Assembly: GCA_014155875.1 (NCBI GenBank)
Contig: JACEFZ010025087.1
Coordinates: 737,501-801,500 of the forward strand
Direction: 5' to 3'
Source: Cepaea nemoralis
Taxonomy: Eukaryota; Mollusca; Gastropoda; Stylommatophora; Helicidae
Length of the DNA stretch: 64,000 bases
Positions 24,371-34,607 of this stretch are shown here, piece by piece. The position numbers and the translations under genes are program-made. The stretch's first letter is position 1, and every line of letters begins with the position of its first letter. The notes under the pieces are model-generated. The model made no database searches, was not told where the DNA came from, and saw nothing but the letters and a program-made list of their open reading frames with translations.

Positions 24371-24859
24371 ATGGCATCAGCTGGGTTTAATGTCGCTGAC
24401 GTACAGGCTACAGGGCGTGAGATGGGCTATGATGGAGCGGAGTTACAGAAATATGTGCAGGAAGTGGAAAGAGACTTCAGACAGGCTGTGCGCGTAGCCA
24501 AGAAAATTGAGGCGGAGGCTAGGAAGATGGAGGCCGAGCAGGCAGTCAGAGACCATGAGTTTCGTATGAGGGAGTTGGAGCTGAAAGCTCAAACTGCCAA
24601 GGAAAGCGAGGGTGCAGTTGGAGGCGCAGTTCTACCGGACTCAACAACTTCTGGTGGCGGTCCATATCAGGCAATGAAGTTCCCATTGCTCCCGTTCGAT
24701 GAACACAAAGAGAAGATCGACCAGTATCTTCAAAAATTCCAGTCGATGGCTTTGGCTATGGGGCTGGAACGTGGGAAATGGAACTTGAAAATCTCGCAGG
24801 GCCTGAGGGGGGACCGCGTACGAGGTCTACTCAAGGTTGCCACCTGGTATGGAGAATGA
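24371..24859 (+). CDS. gag: Gag N-terminal part of LTR-3
   Basis: The frame is 162 aa, with ATG at 24371, about 220 bp after the primer binding site. It has an alpha-helical Glu/Lys/Arg-rich stretch (residues about 25-80, coiled-coil-like) and then a capsid-like start ('MKFPLLPFDEHKEKIDQYL', about 105-122). The frame ends at 24859, while similarity continues in the next frame from about 24840, so gag is interrupted by a one-base frame change. Whether this is a sequencing error, a mutation or a programmed shift cannot be told here. Confidence 0.85.
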   Translation: MASAGFNVADVQATGREMGYDGAELQKYVQEVERDFRQAVRVAKKIEAEARKMEAEQAVRDHEFRMRELELKAQTAKESEGAVGGAVLPDSTTSGGGPYQAMKFPLLPFDEHKEKIDQYLQKFQSMALAMGLERGKWNLKISQGLRGDRVRGLLKVATWYGE

Positions 24860-25799
24860 CTATGAGGCTCTGGAAAAAGCATTATTGAAAAGGTTCCAGA
24901 TGACAGCCCATACATACCGTCAGCAGTTCAGAAAGTCCAAGAGAGAGCCAGGAGAGATGTTCGCAGCCTACAGTGTTCGACTGAAGTCTTACCTTTTGAA
25001 GTGGATGTCATTAGCTGGATTTGCTAACGACTATGAAAGTTTAGAAGAATTAGTGGTCGGTGACCAAATGAAGAGGATGATGCCTAAGCCATTGCAAACC
25101 TTCTTGCTTGAAAATGGGGCAGAAAGGTTAGACATAGTCAACACATTGGCGGAAAGGTATGTGCTAGCTCATGGGGATAATGGGGAATTGTCACAACCCA
25201 ATCCCCGATCACCAGACACCTGGTCTGGAAAGAAGAAGAACCCTAAATCAGCTCACACCAAGAAGGAGGATCCTTTCGAGAAAGTTCCTATTAAGAAACC
25301 CTCTGGTAAGAGTCCACCTGGATCTCCTAAAAGAAAGTGGAGTGAAAAGTGGTGCGCCTATTGCAAATCTCCCACACACAATACGGTTGATTGCCGGCGT
25401 AAACAGAAAGACTCTCACTATGCTGCTTGTCTTGTAGAAACCGGGGAAGGGTCTCACAAGGAAGTAGAAGGGAGGGATCTTGGGAACAATGATTCAGAAA
25501 AACTACCAGTAGTAGAAACGGTACTTGTGAACGGGCAACCAGTTGAGTGTCTCTATGACACCGGTCTGCAGTTTGAGGCTGTAATTTCCTCACACTTAGT
25601 GAGCCCGGAGCAGCTAACCGGGGAATCTATTGAGATTCAAACGGCGACAAAGAGTGCGGTAGCGATGTCTCTTCCAATTGCGAAGGTAGACATCAAATCT
25701 AAATATGTTACCGGCACTATACAGGCAGCCGTTCTGCTAGATCCTATCTTCCCAATGATCTTGGGTTGTCGCTACGTCTTTCTAGGGATTCCAACCTAA
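24837..25799 (+). CDS. Gag C-terminal part, CCHC nucleocapsid and protease of LTR-3
   Basis: The frame is 320 aa. Residues about 10-115 are a capsid/SCAN-like helical region ('YRQQFRKSKREPGE'). A basic Pro/Lys-rich linker follows, then a zinc knuckle with C173, C176, H181 and C186 (C-X2-C-X4-H-X4-C). From about 220 a retropepsin has active site D-T-G at 241-243 and a late 'MILGCRYV' strand. The ATG at 24837 is probably internal to the real gag. The frame ends in TAA at 25797-25799, in the same frame as the integrase that begins at 25803. Confidence 0.9.
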   Translation: MPPGMENDYEALEKALLKRFQMTAHTYRQQFRKSKREPGEMFAAYSVRLKSYLLKWMSLAGFANDYESLEELVVGDQMKRMMPKPLQTFLLENGAERLDIVNTLAERYVLAHGDNGELSQPNPRSPDTWSGKKKNPKSAHTKKEDPFEKVPIKKPSGKSPPGSPKRKWSEKWCAYCKSPTHNTVDCRRKQKDSHYAACLVETGEGSHKEVEGRDLGNNDSEKLPVVETVLVNGQPVECLYDTGLQFEAVISSHLVSPEQLTGESIEIQTATKSAVAMSLPIAKVDIKSKYVTGTIQAAVLLDPIFPMILGCRYVFLGIPT

Positions 25800-25802
25800 C
25801 CC

Positions 25803-27719
25803 ATGTACGTAGGGGCGATGCAAACCAGATCTCAATCGGAGGATGAGCAGACGCCGGCCTTGATCGTGAATCCCTTGCCTGGGGAGTTACGAGCTGCTCA
25901 AAGCCAGGATGCTACTTTGCAACCTTGCTTCAACCAGTTGCCCAAAAGTTCTGACCCACCAAGACGGGGTCAGTATTATATGAAGAATCGGTTACTGTAC
26001 CGGAGAGCCGGAGTGGAGGACCGCCAGCATGGACAGCTGGTAGTTCCTAAGGCTTATCGGGAACAGCTTCTTCATATGGGACACACCATTTCTTTCAGTG
26101 GACATATGGGTGTCGGGGCAACTCTCCAGCGCATTTCCTGCCATTACTACTGGCCAGGGATGACTGGAGACGTGCGTAGGTACGTCAAGTCGTGCCCAGA
26201 GTGCCAGCGTGTGGCACCAAAACACTGGACAGCTCCGGTAGTCCTGGGAGACATGCCCATTATGAACTCTCCTTTCGAGAGAGTTGCCATCGATCTTGTT
26301 GGTCCTCTTCCTCGGACTAGGAAGAGGAATAAGTACATTCTCACGATGGTGGATTGCTGTTCCATGTGGGGCGAGGCGATACCGTTGGCCACAATCGACT
26401 CTAAGCGAGTGGCTGATGCACTGATGGAGACCTTTACTCGGTTGGGATTTCCCAACCAGATCCTAACGGACAATGGGTCTCAGTTCTGTGGTAAGCTGAT
26501 GGAAGAAGTCTTTCGTATCTTCCAGACTAACCACATTCACACAAGCCCGTACCACCCTCAGTCTAATGGGCAAGTAGAGAGGTTTAATGGTACCTTGATG
26601 ACCATGCTTCGGAAGCTGGCTCAAGAGAAACCAGACAGATGGGATGAGTATATCTCGGCCGCCTTGTTCGCCTATCGGGAGGTTCCCCATGGATCGACCG
26701 GGTTGCCACCAGCCACTCTACTATTCGGGAGGCCAATCAAGGGTCCCTTAGAAGCCTTATTGAGATGTTGGACAGAGGAAGAAACTTCCGAAGAAGTTGT
26801 ATCCTCATATAAATACGTCGAAGAGTTAAAGAAGAAATTCCAGACGGGTTGGGCTTTGGCAGCTCAGAATCTGAGGGCGGCCAGAAAAAGACACGCGGCC
26901 TACTACAATAGAAGGACGAAAGATAGGTCTCTTAAAGTGGGGGATCGGGTTCTGTTGTTACTTCCAGTAGGTTCCAATAAACTCGAGATTGGTTGGCAGG
27001 GGCCTTTCCCGGTGGAAAGGGTTGTGTCCCGTACCAATTATGCTATCCGGATCAGGGGGAAATCTAAAATCTTTCACATTAACCTCTTTAAAAAATATGA
27101 GGAACGATCCGATGGTACTTCTCTCCCACTCATGACTATGGCGGTCGCGATGGAAACTGAATCGGGCGAAGACGCGGATAGGGAGTATCCTTTACAACCT
27201 GGGGAAACCTATAAGGATGTACATATAAATCCTGATCTGTCGACTGAAGAAACAGAACTGGTCATCCATTTGTTGGAGTCCCATCAACAGATTCTTACCG
27301 ATCGTCCAGGGCGGACAGGGTTGGTCGAGTTTGATATGGCTCTGACTACCCAAGACCCCATTCGCCAGAAAATATATCCAGTGCCCTTTTCGAAAGAGAA
27401 GGCCCTGGAAGCAGAAATCCAGAAGCTTCTGGATGATGACATCATAACTCCTTCGACTTCTCCTTATAATGCCGGGGTTGTCTTGTTGAGGAAGCCAAGC
27501 GGGGAGCACCGCTTATGTATTGATTACAGGCATTTAAACAGTTGTACGACATTCCAAGTTGAGCCGTTACCAAACACAAATCAACTATTTGCCAGATTAA
27601 ATAGGGCAAAGTACTTCTCAAAAATCGATTTAAGTCGGGGATATTATCAGATCCCTGTGAAGCCTGAGGTTCGGACCCATGCTCGCTTTCAGTACTCCGA
27701 GCGGCCATTACGAATTTAA
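25803..27719 (+). CDS. Integrase joined to N-terminal half of reverse transcriptase (LTR-3)
   Basis: The frame is 638 aa. The zinc-binding domain has H94, H101, C131 and C134. The catalytic core has D164, D223 and E259 in exact D-D-35-E spacing ('VAIDLVGPLP', 'LTDNGSQF', 'HPQSNGQVERFN'). A GPF module lies at 400-402. After a 100-residue linker the RT begins at about 530, with 'KPSGEHRLCIDYR' and the first RT Asp at 609 ('KIDLSRGYYQIPV'). Integrase inserts the DNA copy into the genome; RT makes it. One extra base near 27675 shifts the frame, so the last 13 or so residues are wrong and the frame stops early. The ATG at 25803 sits one codon after the protease stop. Confidence 0.93.
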   Translation: MYVGAMQTRSQSEDEQTPALIVNPLPGELRAAQSQDATLQPCFNQLPKSSDPPRRGQYYMKNRLLYRRAGVEDRQHGQLVVPKAYREQLLHMGHTISFSGHMGVGATLQRISCHYYWPGMTGDVRRYVKSCPECQRVAPKHWTAPVVLGDMPIMNSPFERVAIDLVGPLPRTRKRNKYILTMVDCCSMWGEAIPLATIDSKRVADALMETFTRLGFPNQILTDNGSQFCGKLMEEVFRIFQTNHIHTSPYHPQSNGQVERFNGTLMTMLRKLAQEKPDRWDEYISAALFAYREVPHGSTGLPPATLLFGRPIKGPLEALLRCWTEEETSEEVVSSYKYVEELKKKFQTGWALAAQNLRAARKRHAAYYNRRTKDRSLKVGDRVLLLLPVGSNKLEIGWQGPFPVERVVSRTNYAIRIRGKSKIFHINLFKKYEERSDGTSLPLMTMAVAMETESGEDADREYPLQPGETYKDVHINPDLSTEETELVIHLLESHQQILTDRPGRTGLVEFDMALTTQDPIRQKIYPVPFSKEKALEAEIQKLLDDDIITPSTSPYNAGVVLLRKPSGEHRLCIDYRHLNSCTTFQVEPLPNTNQLFARLNRAKYFSKIDLSRGYYQIPVKPEVRTHARFQYSERPLRI

Positions 27720-28683
27720 GGTGATGCCTTTTGGGCTGAACAATGCGCCCAGTGTGTTCACTCGCATGATGAGAATGTTATTAGACCCTTTAAAGGATCC
27801 CTCTGTGGTCTCGTTTATGGATGATATTCTCATCGCGTCTGACAATCTGAGTGATCACCTGAGGTCCTTGGGACAGATCTTCAAAAGGTTAAAAGAGGAA
27901 GGGTTAACCGCCCGTCCAGCCAAATGCATGATTGGCTATCAATCCTTGGAATTTCTGGGATATACTATTACCCCAGGGGGACTGGTACCGGAAGAAAAGA
28001 ATATTGAAAAGGTCCGTCTCGCACCCCGTCCTAGATCCAAAAAAGATGTTAGGTCTTTCTTGTCTCTGTGTGGGTTTTACCAGAAATTTATTCCAAAGTT
28101 CAACGAAATTGCGGCGCCGTTAACCGAGACTCTGAAGAAAGGATCGCCAGATCTTATAATCTGGACCCCGAGCTGTGAAGAAGCTTATGGGAAGCTGAAA
28201 GAGGCTTTGGTGGATAGGCCAGTCCTGCAACTCCCAAATTTGGAGAAAACGTTTGTTCTAAGAACCGACGCGAGTAACATAGGGATTGGGGCAACTTTGT
28301 TGCAGGAAGGGCGAGATGATGCTTCGGTGCTATTTCCAGTGGCGTATGCAAGTAGAAAACTGTTACCCGCCGAACGGAATTACTCCACAGTCGAACGGGA
28401 ATGTCTGGCTCTAGTGTGGGCGGTACAAAAATTTCAACCGTATTTGTATGGAGTACCGTTCAAAGTGCAGTCCGACCATCAACCTCTGACCTTTTTGGCA
28501 ACTTCTAAGAAACTGAACGCGAGGTTAATGAGATGGTCATTGCTCCTACAACCGTATCAGTTCACGGTCGAATACATCCCCGGAAGGGAGAATGTGGGAG
28601 CAGATTTCCTATCACGGCATCCTATTGTTGAATGTGAGGGTGGGGTCATTCGAACAGAACCACTGACAGTAGAAAGTTCGTAG
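27679..28683 (+). CDS. C-terminal half of reverse transcriptase and RNase H (LTR-3)
   Basis: The frame is 334 aa and continues the RT in the shifted frame: 'PFGLNNAPSVFTRMM', then FMDD at 46-49 (catalytic pair). RNase H follows, with D197 ('LRTDASNIGIG'), E241 ('ERECLALVW'), D266 ('QSDHQPL') and D309 ('GADFLSRHP'). The start ATG (27679) is internal and not a true initiation site. The frame ends 15 bp before the purine tract, with no envelope-like gene after RNase H and no integrase at the usual gypsy position. Confidence 0.93.
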   Translation: MLAFSTPSGHYEFKVMPFGLNNAPSVFTRMMRMLLDPLKDPSVVSFMDDILIASDNLSDHLRSLGQIFKRLKEEGLTARPAKCMIGYQSLEFLGYTITPGGLVPEEKNIEKVRLAPRPRSKKDVRSFLSLCGFYQKFIPKFNEIAAPLTETLKKGSPDLIIWTPSCEEAYGKLKEALVDRPVLQLPNLEKTFVLRTDASNIGIGATLLQEGRDDASVLFPVAYASRKLLPAERNYSTVERECLALVWAVQKFQPYLYGVPFKVQSDHQPLTFLATSKKLNARLMRWSLLLQPYQFTVEYIPGRENVGADFLSRHPIVECEGGVIRTEPLTVESS

Positions 28684-28697
28684 GGTTCGACTTTCTT

Positions 28698-28706
28698 AAG
28701 AGGGGG
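28698..28706 (+). promoter_or_regulatory. Polypurine tract of LTR-3
   Basis: The sequence aagaggggg, followed by ccta, lies directly before the 3' LTR start at 28711. It is the primer site for plus-strand synthesis in LTR elements. Confidence 0.8.
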
Positions 28707-28710
28707 CCTA

Positions 28711-30847
28711 TGTAGCGAAACGCCAGTGGCCCATGTCCTTATGCCATTCTTTTATTCTTGGTAACAGGGTAAACGGCTTTCCGTTATTCTCAGTTCTCTT
28801 GTTTGCTCAACTCTCCATGAAAGAGGGTTCTTTGGGTTAGCTTCATCCCACAATCTTTACATGGAGCGAGTATATATTTGTCTGTCCTTTCGGGTAGTCC
28901 CGATGGAACGCCTTGCGTCAAATGTGCACTGGTGCAGCTGCTGGGCAATTGATGGCCGTGCCAAAACCTACCGTTTGATACTTGTAGTTTGTCAAGTGAT
29001 TTAAAGATTACGACAGAGATGCAACATACTACTGAAGTAGTGGAAAGGTAAACTTGGGTTTTCGTTGATCCAGGCAAGGCTTGGCCTATAATATCTATTG
29101 TTTTAACGACTGAGTGGTTATGGCAAAACAGCAGTCTTGCCATGTTGGGAGGGGGTGACAGTTAGCCGATCTGACTACGCGTCTTGATCTTGGCATGGAA
29201 AGGGAACACATCTGAAGAATAAGTAGTTACCAAATGATATCGCTTGTTCTTGGCAGCTGATAGACGAGTGATATCTTGATTCCTACGGCTTACCGTTACT
29301 TAGTAGCATCTCTCTTTTAAATATAGGCACATTAGATAGCTACGGGGATGGGGTCCACCAATCTATAATCTATCTTCTGAGCCAGGGGATGCTAGCCACA
29401 GGACTATCTCTTTCGTCTGTCACTCGATAGGATGATGTCGGGAGGATAATAAACTCCTCTATCTCACTGAGAGAACCTGAACTTATCTACACTATGGCTT
29501 GTGCAGGGCAATGCCGGTACATTGGGGCGACAGCTCAGTCGAGAGCGGCGGCCGGGAGGGGTAGTATCTTCTTTGAATGGGGAAATACACGGTGTGCCAT
29601 ATAACCCCACTTAAGGGGGAGAAACACACCGATTACTGGGCGCACCACACCACAAGATCTTGGTTGCGAGAAAGGCATGGTTTGCAAGTGAGAGGAAAGC
29701 ATGGAAATGATGTGCCCAATAATAATAAAAGCTTGGTATGAGTGTGGAATGTGTGTCTTGTAGACAAAACGTTCCTAGGGTGGACAACCTGACATCACCC
29801 AGCTGGAGGTCGACTCAAGCCCGGACGTAGCCAATCCAGGGGCTACCTGACAGGTCAGGCCCATTCATTCGGGTATGGTATATACTGCATTGGGTCAAGA
29901 TCCTATATGTCAAATATATTAACTGAGACCCTATTGGTCTTCAGGATTGTGTGATGCATGAGTCCGCCCAGTCGCTTAATATTGTTTGTCATCTCCAGGG
30001 TCCTCTTTTGTTGGACGTGACCAAATCGGACAGTCTCCACACAGCTTCTGTGCTAGAGCCAAATACGTCTGATGAGCCAGGTCAATGTATTAGCCATATC
30101 ACACATGGTGTGCCTAACTCTGAGAGAGAGGCAAGGGCATATCTTGAAGAAATGACATAGGCCCGAGAACAGTTACAATCTGGGTTGTGTCTACGCATGA
30201 TTATCCTGCATACTATGAAACAATGACAATTTGCAGTAATGGTGCATCTCGGGTCCTTTCATTGACATAGGCCCGAGAACAGTCACATTCTAAGTTGAGT
30301 CTACGCATGATTATCAGGCATACCCATTTTGTACCGGACATTGAAAGACACCTATCTATGTTAAGTCCATGAACAATTCCTCAACAACCAGTGGATTTGA
30401 TTCTACGGAAGCCTGTTGAACTTACACCCAATTACCGGGAAGGAAGGAGATTCCGGCACAAGGGGTGAGATGTATGTGGACAGATCGGACAGTATATGAA
30501 GCTGGGTCTGTGACTATGGCTACTGAGGCTATGTGCCTGAACTGTATCTGTGTTGTGTCTGTTTAGCACTTTCTGTGTTACCTGCCTTGGTGTTTTTCTG
30601 TGCTGTCCTGTATTGATTTAATAAATCAAGTTTTAGCTTATTCCAACGAGCAATGTGTTATATATATGGATCAGCCAGAGGAACACGACAGGAAATAGGT
30701 CCTTAGGTCGAAAGAAAGAGTGACAGTGAGTCCGGGGAAAACGGAGGAGGGTTGGCAGGTAAAGACCTATCCCAGCCAGGGCTATAAAGAGAATAATTTG
30801 AAATATTGTGATAGGGCTATTTGGGACCCTCCACGTAGCTTGTTACA
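28711..30847 (+). repeat. 3' LTR of LTR-3
   Basis: This 2137-bp repeat starts TGTAGCGAAACG and ends TTGTTACA, followed by the target duplication ccgac. AATAAA lies at 30620-30625. Near-identity with the 5' LTR points to a recent insertion. Confidence 0.95.
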
Positions 30848-30852
30848 CCGAC

Positions 30853-31560
30853 TCTTCTTTGAAAATTGATCACAAACTAACTTAAATTTAAAATAAATAT
30901 TCTGTTTACCTTCATCCGAATAGGATGGGTTCCAACATTACGACACAGAGTTCGGGATCCAAGACTCTGATTTCCTCCAAATTCTCTGGATGCTTATCGC
31001 ATGTAGTTTCTTTTCTTCTCACACTTTGATTTTCTTTGAATGCTTGAGGTTTTAGACTTTGACCATGCAGTCAGACAGTGGTCTTTTCTCTCGTGTTGGG
31101 CTGTGATCAAACAGACCAGTTTTCGCTTCGCGGGCTGCATTTATTCGGGTTCTCTCCGGTTGTAATGTCACAGCCAATTCTAATGTCGCTGTTTCGGTTC
31201 GTATGTCGTAAAATGAGTTTGTCAATGTTGGATTGTAGAAGTATGGAACAACCAGCATTGTTGCGGTGTTCACCTTTAATTGTTGTACTGATAATATTTA
31301 CAGAACCATTACGCTTTTGTGAGAAATTATATCACATCGCTTTACTTCTAAAACACCATCTCTCAATAGCAATCTTGACCCACGATGAAGCCATGTAACT
31401 GTAGTCGGCATTGGCGACCAAACTACACCTACATCGCTTTGCCGGTCCTGTCCTCAGAGGTCGGTAGGAGAAGAAGTCAATAAGTAAGTCACACATGGCT
31501 GTAGAAAAATAACTAAATATGATAACAACTTGAAACCAGTTTATTTTTATACATACATTG
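30853..31560. other. No recognisable gene
   Basis: This is the continuation of the DNA split by LTR-3. A 106-aa plus-strand frame (31078-31398) and a 73-aa minus-strand frame show no recognisable domain. Confidence 0.6.
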
Positions 31561-31565
31561 CCTCT

Positions 31566-32273
31566 TTATGTCTCAACATAGTTTCCACCAACAATGATGC
31601 ACTTATCCCATCATTTTATCAGTAATCTCAAACCGGTTGCTTAGACCAGCGTGCTCTGTTTCCAAAGCCACGTTTTCACTTCACATTCAACTTCCGCGTC
31701 ATTCTCGAAATGTCTCCCGCTTAGGTGTTGTTTCAGTGGACCAAAAAGGTGGGAAATCACTAGGGGCTAAGACGGGGCAGTAAGGTGGATGTTTCAGAAC
31801 TTCCACCTTAGTTGGTTAATTTTCGCCTGAATTAATCGAGCCGTATGTGGACTGGCATTGTCATGAAGAAGCTACACTCTTCTAGTCAGCAGTCCTTGAA
31901 ATTTCAATCGATCACGCATTATGCTGTATGCTGAATCATGTGAGCACCCTATTCCAGATGCTACAGAGTCTATCGTTACTCGCCTGTCACCTCTAATCAT
32001 CTCCTCCACCCGCTGCACGGATGCTTCTGTTGAAATCTCAACAGGACGACCAGATCGGATTTCATCAACAAATTTAGAGCGTCCTTGAGAAAATTTTCTA
32101 CCCAGCTATGCACCACTTTACAGGACAAACATTTGTCAGCATAAACAGGAAGCATTTCCTTATGAATGTCCTTTGCAGGCAGTCCTTCCCCCCCCCCCCC
32201 CCCCCCAAAAAAAAAAAAAACCGCACAACAGCACGTTGCTCTTGGTTGTACACTCCGTAAGTACAGTTGCCAT
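31566..32273 (-). pseudogene. Mariner-type transposase relic, internally deleted
   Basis: On the minus strand, from an ATG at 32273, the frames contain 'EQRAVVRFF', 'LPAKDIHKEMLPVY', 'VHSWVE', 'SGRPVEIS', 'VTIDSVASGIGCSHDSAYSIM' and later 'LLHDNASPHTARLIQ', 'HLFGPLKQHL' and 'KCIIVGGNYVE'. These are the helix-turn-helix and C-terminal catalytic blocks of mariner (IS630/Tc1) transposases. The central part between 'LLTRRV' (with stop) and 'LLHDNA' is missing, removing one catalytic Asp region. A run of 14 A and 19 C (32188-32220, + strand) interrupts the N-terminus. Terminal inverted repeats were not identified. The copy is non-functional. Confidence 0.85.
32188..32220. repeat. Poly(C)-poly(A) tract inside the mariner relic
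   Basis: 19 C followed by 14 A lie where a few residues of transposase are expected, between the 'RFF' and 'LPAKD' blocks. Confidence 0.9.
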
Positions 32274-32482
32274 TTTGTGTATGCGCTGCGCATGAGACAC
32301 CTAGCGACACGTGACGAACGGGAATATAAAGTTCGATGTTGCTGTCACCCAATGAAACCTGTAGAAAACACCATTTACGTTTACCTGCCATCCCACAGAA
32401 CTGTAGATCATACTTATTGACTCGCCCTTGTATTTATCAGCAGCATCGGACATCATTGTCACGACCAGCTGTTTCTGTGTCG

Positions 32483-32585
32483 CAGCCAAGTGAATGTTAA
32501 GATGACCCAGCCAAGTGAGTGTAAAGATACCTAGCCAAGTTTGTGTTAAGATGACGCAGCCAAGTTAGTGTTAAGATGACGCAGT
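32483..32585. repeat. Minisatellite, unit about 27 bp, 4 copies
   Basis: The motif 'cagccaagt.agtgttaagatgac' is repeated four times with small changes. From 32586 to 34599 I see AT-rich unique DNA, a C26 run at 33022-33047, and frames below 100 aa without recognisable domains. Confidence 0.85.
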
Positions 32586-33021
32586 ATTTGGCTACAGGCT
32601 GGGGAGAAAGAATTCTTACAATATGATCTCTTCATTGTACAACTAGCATTTCGGCCGATCTAATAAACATCGGTTTATAACAGATCCGTGTCACGTGCAG
32701 TGATTGCCGATAGGGCGCGTCAACCATTCCGCTTCCAAATTGTCTGGCTCCATCCAACGCCTTTGATGTGGGGGAACAGGATAAAAAGTGTTCTTTCGGC
32801 GGAAGGAAGATTAATATCCTAACAAGAAAGGGGAGTCTGAATGTTCAATGATTTGAATATTATGTAGTTCTTGATCGAATGCATTTTTGTCATAGATAAT
32901 ATGATGTTTTAGTGTCTGTCAGGCCACATGGGGGATACCTAATGGGTCCAAGTAGTCCTGTCGCCACATATCACATAAATCTGCTCTGGAAATGATCCTC
33001 AAAGATTGTGAAATCAAGCGA

Positions 33022-33047
33022 CCCCCCCCCCCCCCCCCCCCCCCCCC
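33022..33047. repeat. Poly(C) tract
   Basis: An uninterrupted run of 26 C. Confidence 0.95.
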
Positions 33048-34607
33048 AGGGCAGAAGTTGATGTTGGGGTATCTTGTTAGGCCTTCACATAATCTTACCC
33101 GCGCTGGTCACACCCATTTCTCTCGGCTTGTCACTGGCTGACGTTTCCTAGAACGTTCACAACATTTTATCCCAGACCCATTTGTTCCGGGATCATATAT
33201 TGTTATTGAACAATGGATCCCAAATTGCGCTATGTTCTGGGCTACAATTCAAAATTAAAAACTGCATTTCCAAAATTGAGCTTCTGTTGATCACAATGTA
33301 GATTAGACATTAACTTTAAATAAATAAATACAAGTTAGGATAATTAATTTTACAAAATTGCCAACAATGATTATGAGAGAAAACATTGAGATTAGGGGAA
33401 ATGTAAACAGTGATTTTGTTTGTACAAATGATGGCACACAAATAAGAAAGCTGGCAGAAGAAATAACAAATACCGGGGTCAACTATTTTGGCCAACTTTG
33501 TTTTTCGCGTTAAAAGATACGGTGTTATTTTTTTTAAATAATAATACTTACACATTTGCTGCAACATACAAAGATACATACATAAAGCAAAGGATCTGTT
33601 TCTCCGCATTAAAGCCTATATGATATATGATTATAATCGACATCATCATGTGCACATTTCTATGCTTGGCTGAGAGGCTAAACGAAACTGTCTTCTGACC
33701 TCAGGGTAGTGCCACCGTTCCAGATGCCGGGCAGTTGGACTTAAATTTTGACTTCTCTTCCTTGGCATGAGGACTTAAATTGCAAGAACCTGAGAAGTTG
33801 AAGAGAGTTCACGTCAAGGCGAGGGACACTGGTAATAGGGAAAGCAAACTATCATGCAAAATTAGTCCATCACGCAAAACTATTATTACTATAGTCTGTC
33901 CAGAAATGAATGCCTTCGTTCACGATCAATTATTTTGAAAACTGACTGTTGCATCGTTATGAAATTTTTCCTGCCGTCTTATATTTACCCCCACCCAAGG
34001 AATAAGTCTCTGATAGGCCCAAAAGCAACTTAAATCAAGGAAAGTGGCGACGTTTATTTGATGCTTTGGTGAAAAACTAGTGATTTCTCGCTAACAAACC
34101 TGTTTAACAGTAATGCCCCGTTCCACTACGCGAGGCTCTTGCCATAAGACCAATCCCATGTCCCAAGAGAAAATTAATTATTCAACGTTAATGCTTCTGT
34201 GTGAAGACGTAATACATTTAATAATGTGTACTTCATCTCTGACCCGTAAATTATATACCGCATATAAACAACCTTTGTAATCTGCTGTACAATCTCCAGA
34301 AATTTTTTTTTTTATTGTTGGGTGGACATAATGATAAGGTTATATGCTAAATCTCATCATTTTCCCTCAGTTGGTTACTGAGATATGGAATTTTATATTG
34401 GGGAGGACAAAAGTAAACAGACTATAGTAACTACTGGTAATAATAGCGCATGTGTTGACTACGCTGAACTTCCAAGCGAGCAAAAGCTAAAATATGCATA
34501 TTTCCATTGTGTGTGTGCGTGGTATCCTGATTATTGTGGTGCGTCTCCAGGCTGGTTGCCCCCGTCTTCATCGCCTTATAATGCTGGGTAAACTGGTCTT
34601 ACTAGTG

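Larger units (their letters stand above)
21980..30847 (+). mobile_element. LTR retrotransposon LTR-3, nearly intact, integrase-before-RT order (Gmr1-like)
   Basis: The element is 8868 bp. Its LTRs of about 2.14 kb are almost identical, start TGTAGCG and end GTTACA. The target duplication ccgac is exact (21975-21979 and 30848-30852). A primer binding site follows the 5' LTR and a polypurine tract precedes the 3' LTR. Domain order is gag, zinc knuckle, protease, integrase, RT, RNase H. The RT and RNase H are of Ty3/gypsy type, but integrase precedes RT as in Ty1/copia. This combination is known from Gmr1-like elements, first described from deuterostomes. Coding is broken by one frame change in gag, one extra base in RT and a stop between protease and integrase. 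Confidence 0.95.

Noticed and set aside
18857..28683. Ty1/copia elements, because integrase precedes RT
   Set aside because: RT, RNase H and the GPY/F integrase module are of Ty3/gypsy type; only the order is copia-like.
30853..31175. 5' LTR partner of LTR-2 (minus strand begins tgtgacatt near 31172)
   Set aside because: The similarity to the LTR-2 start at 18773 ends after nine bases.
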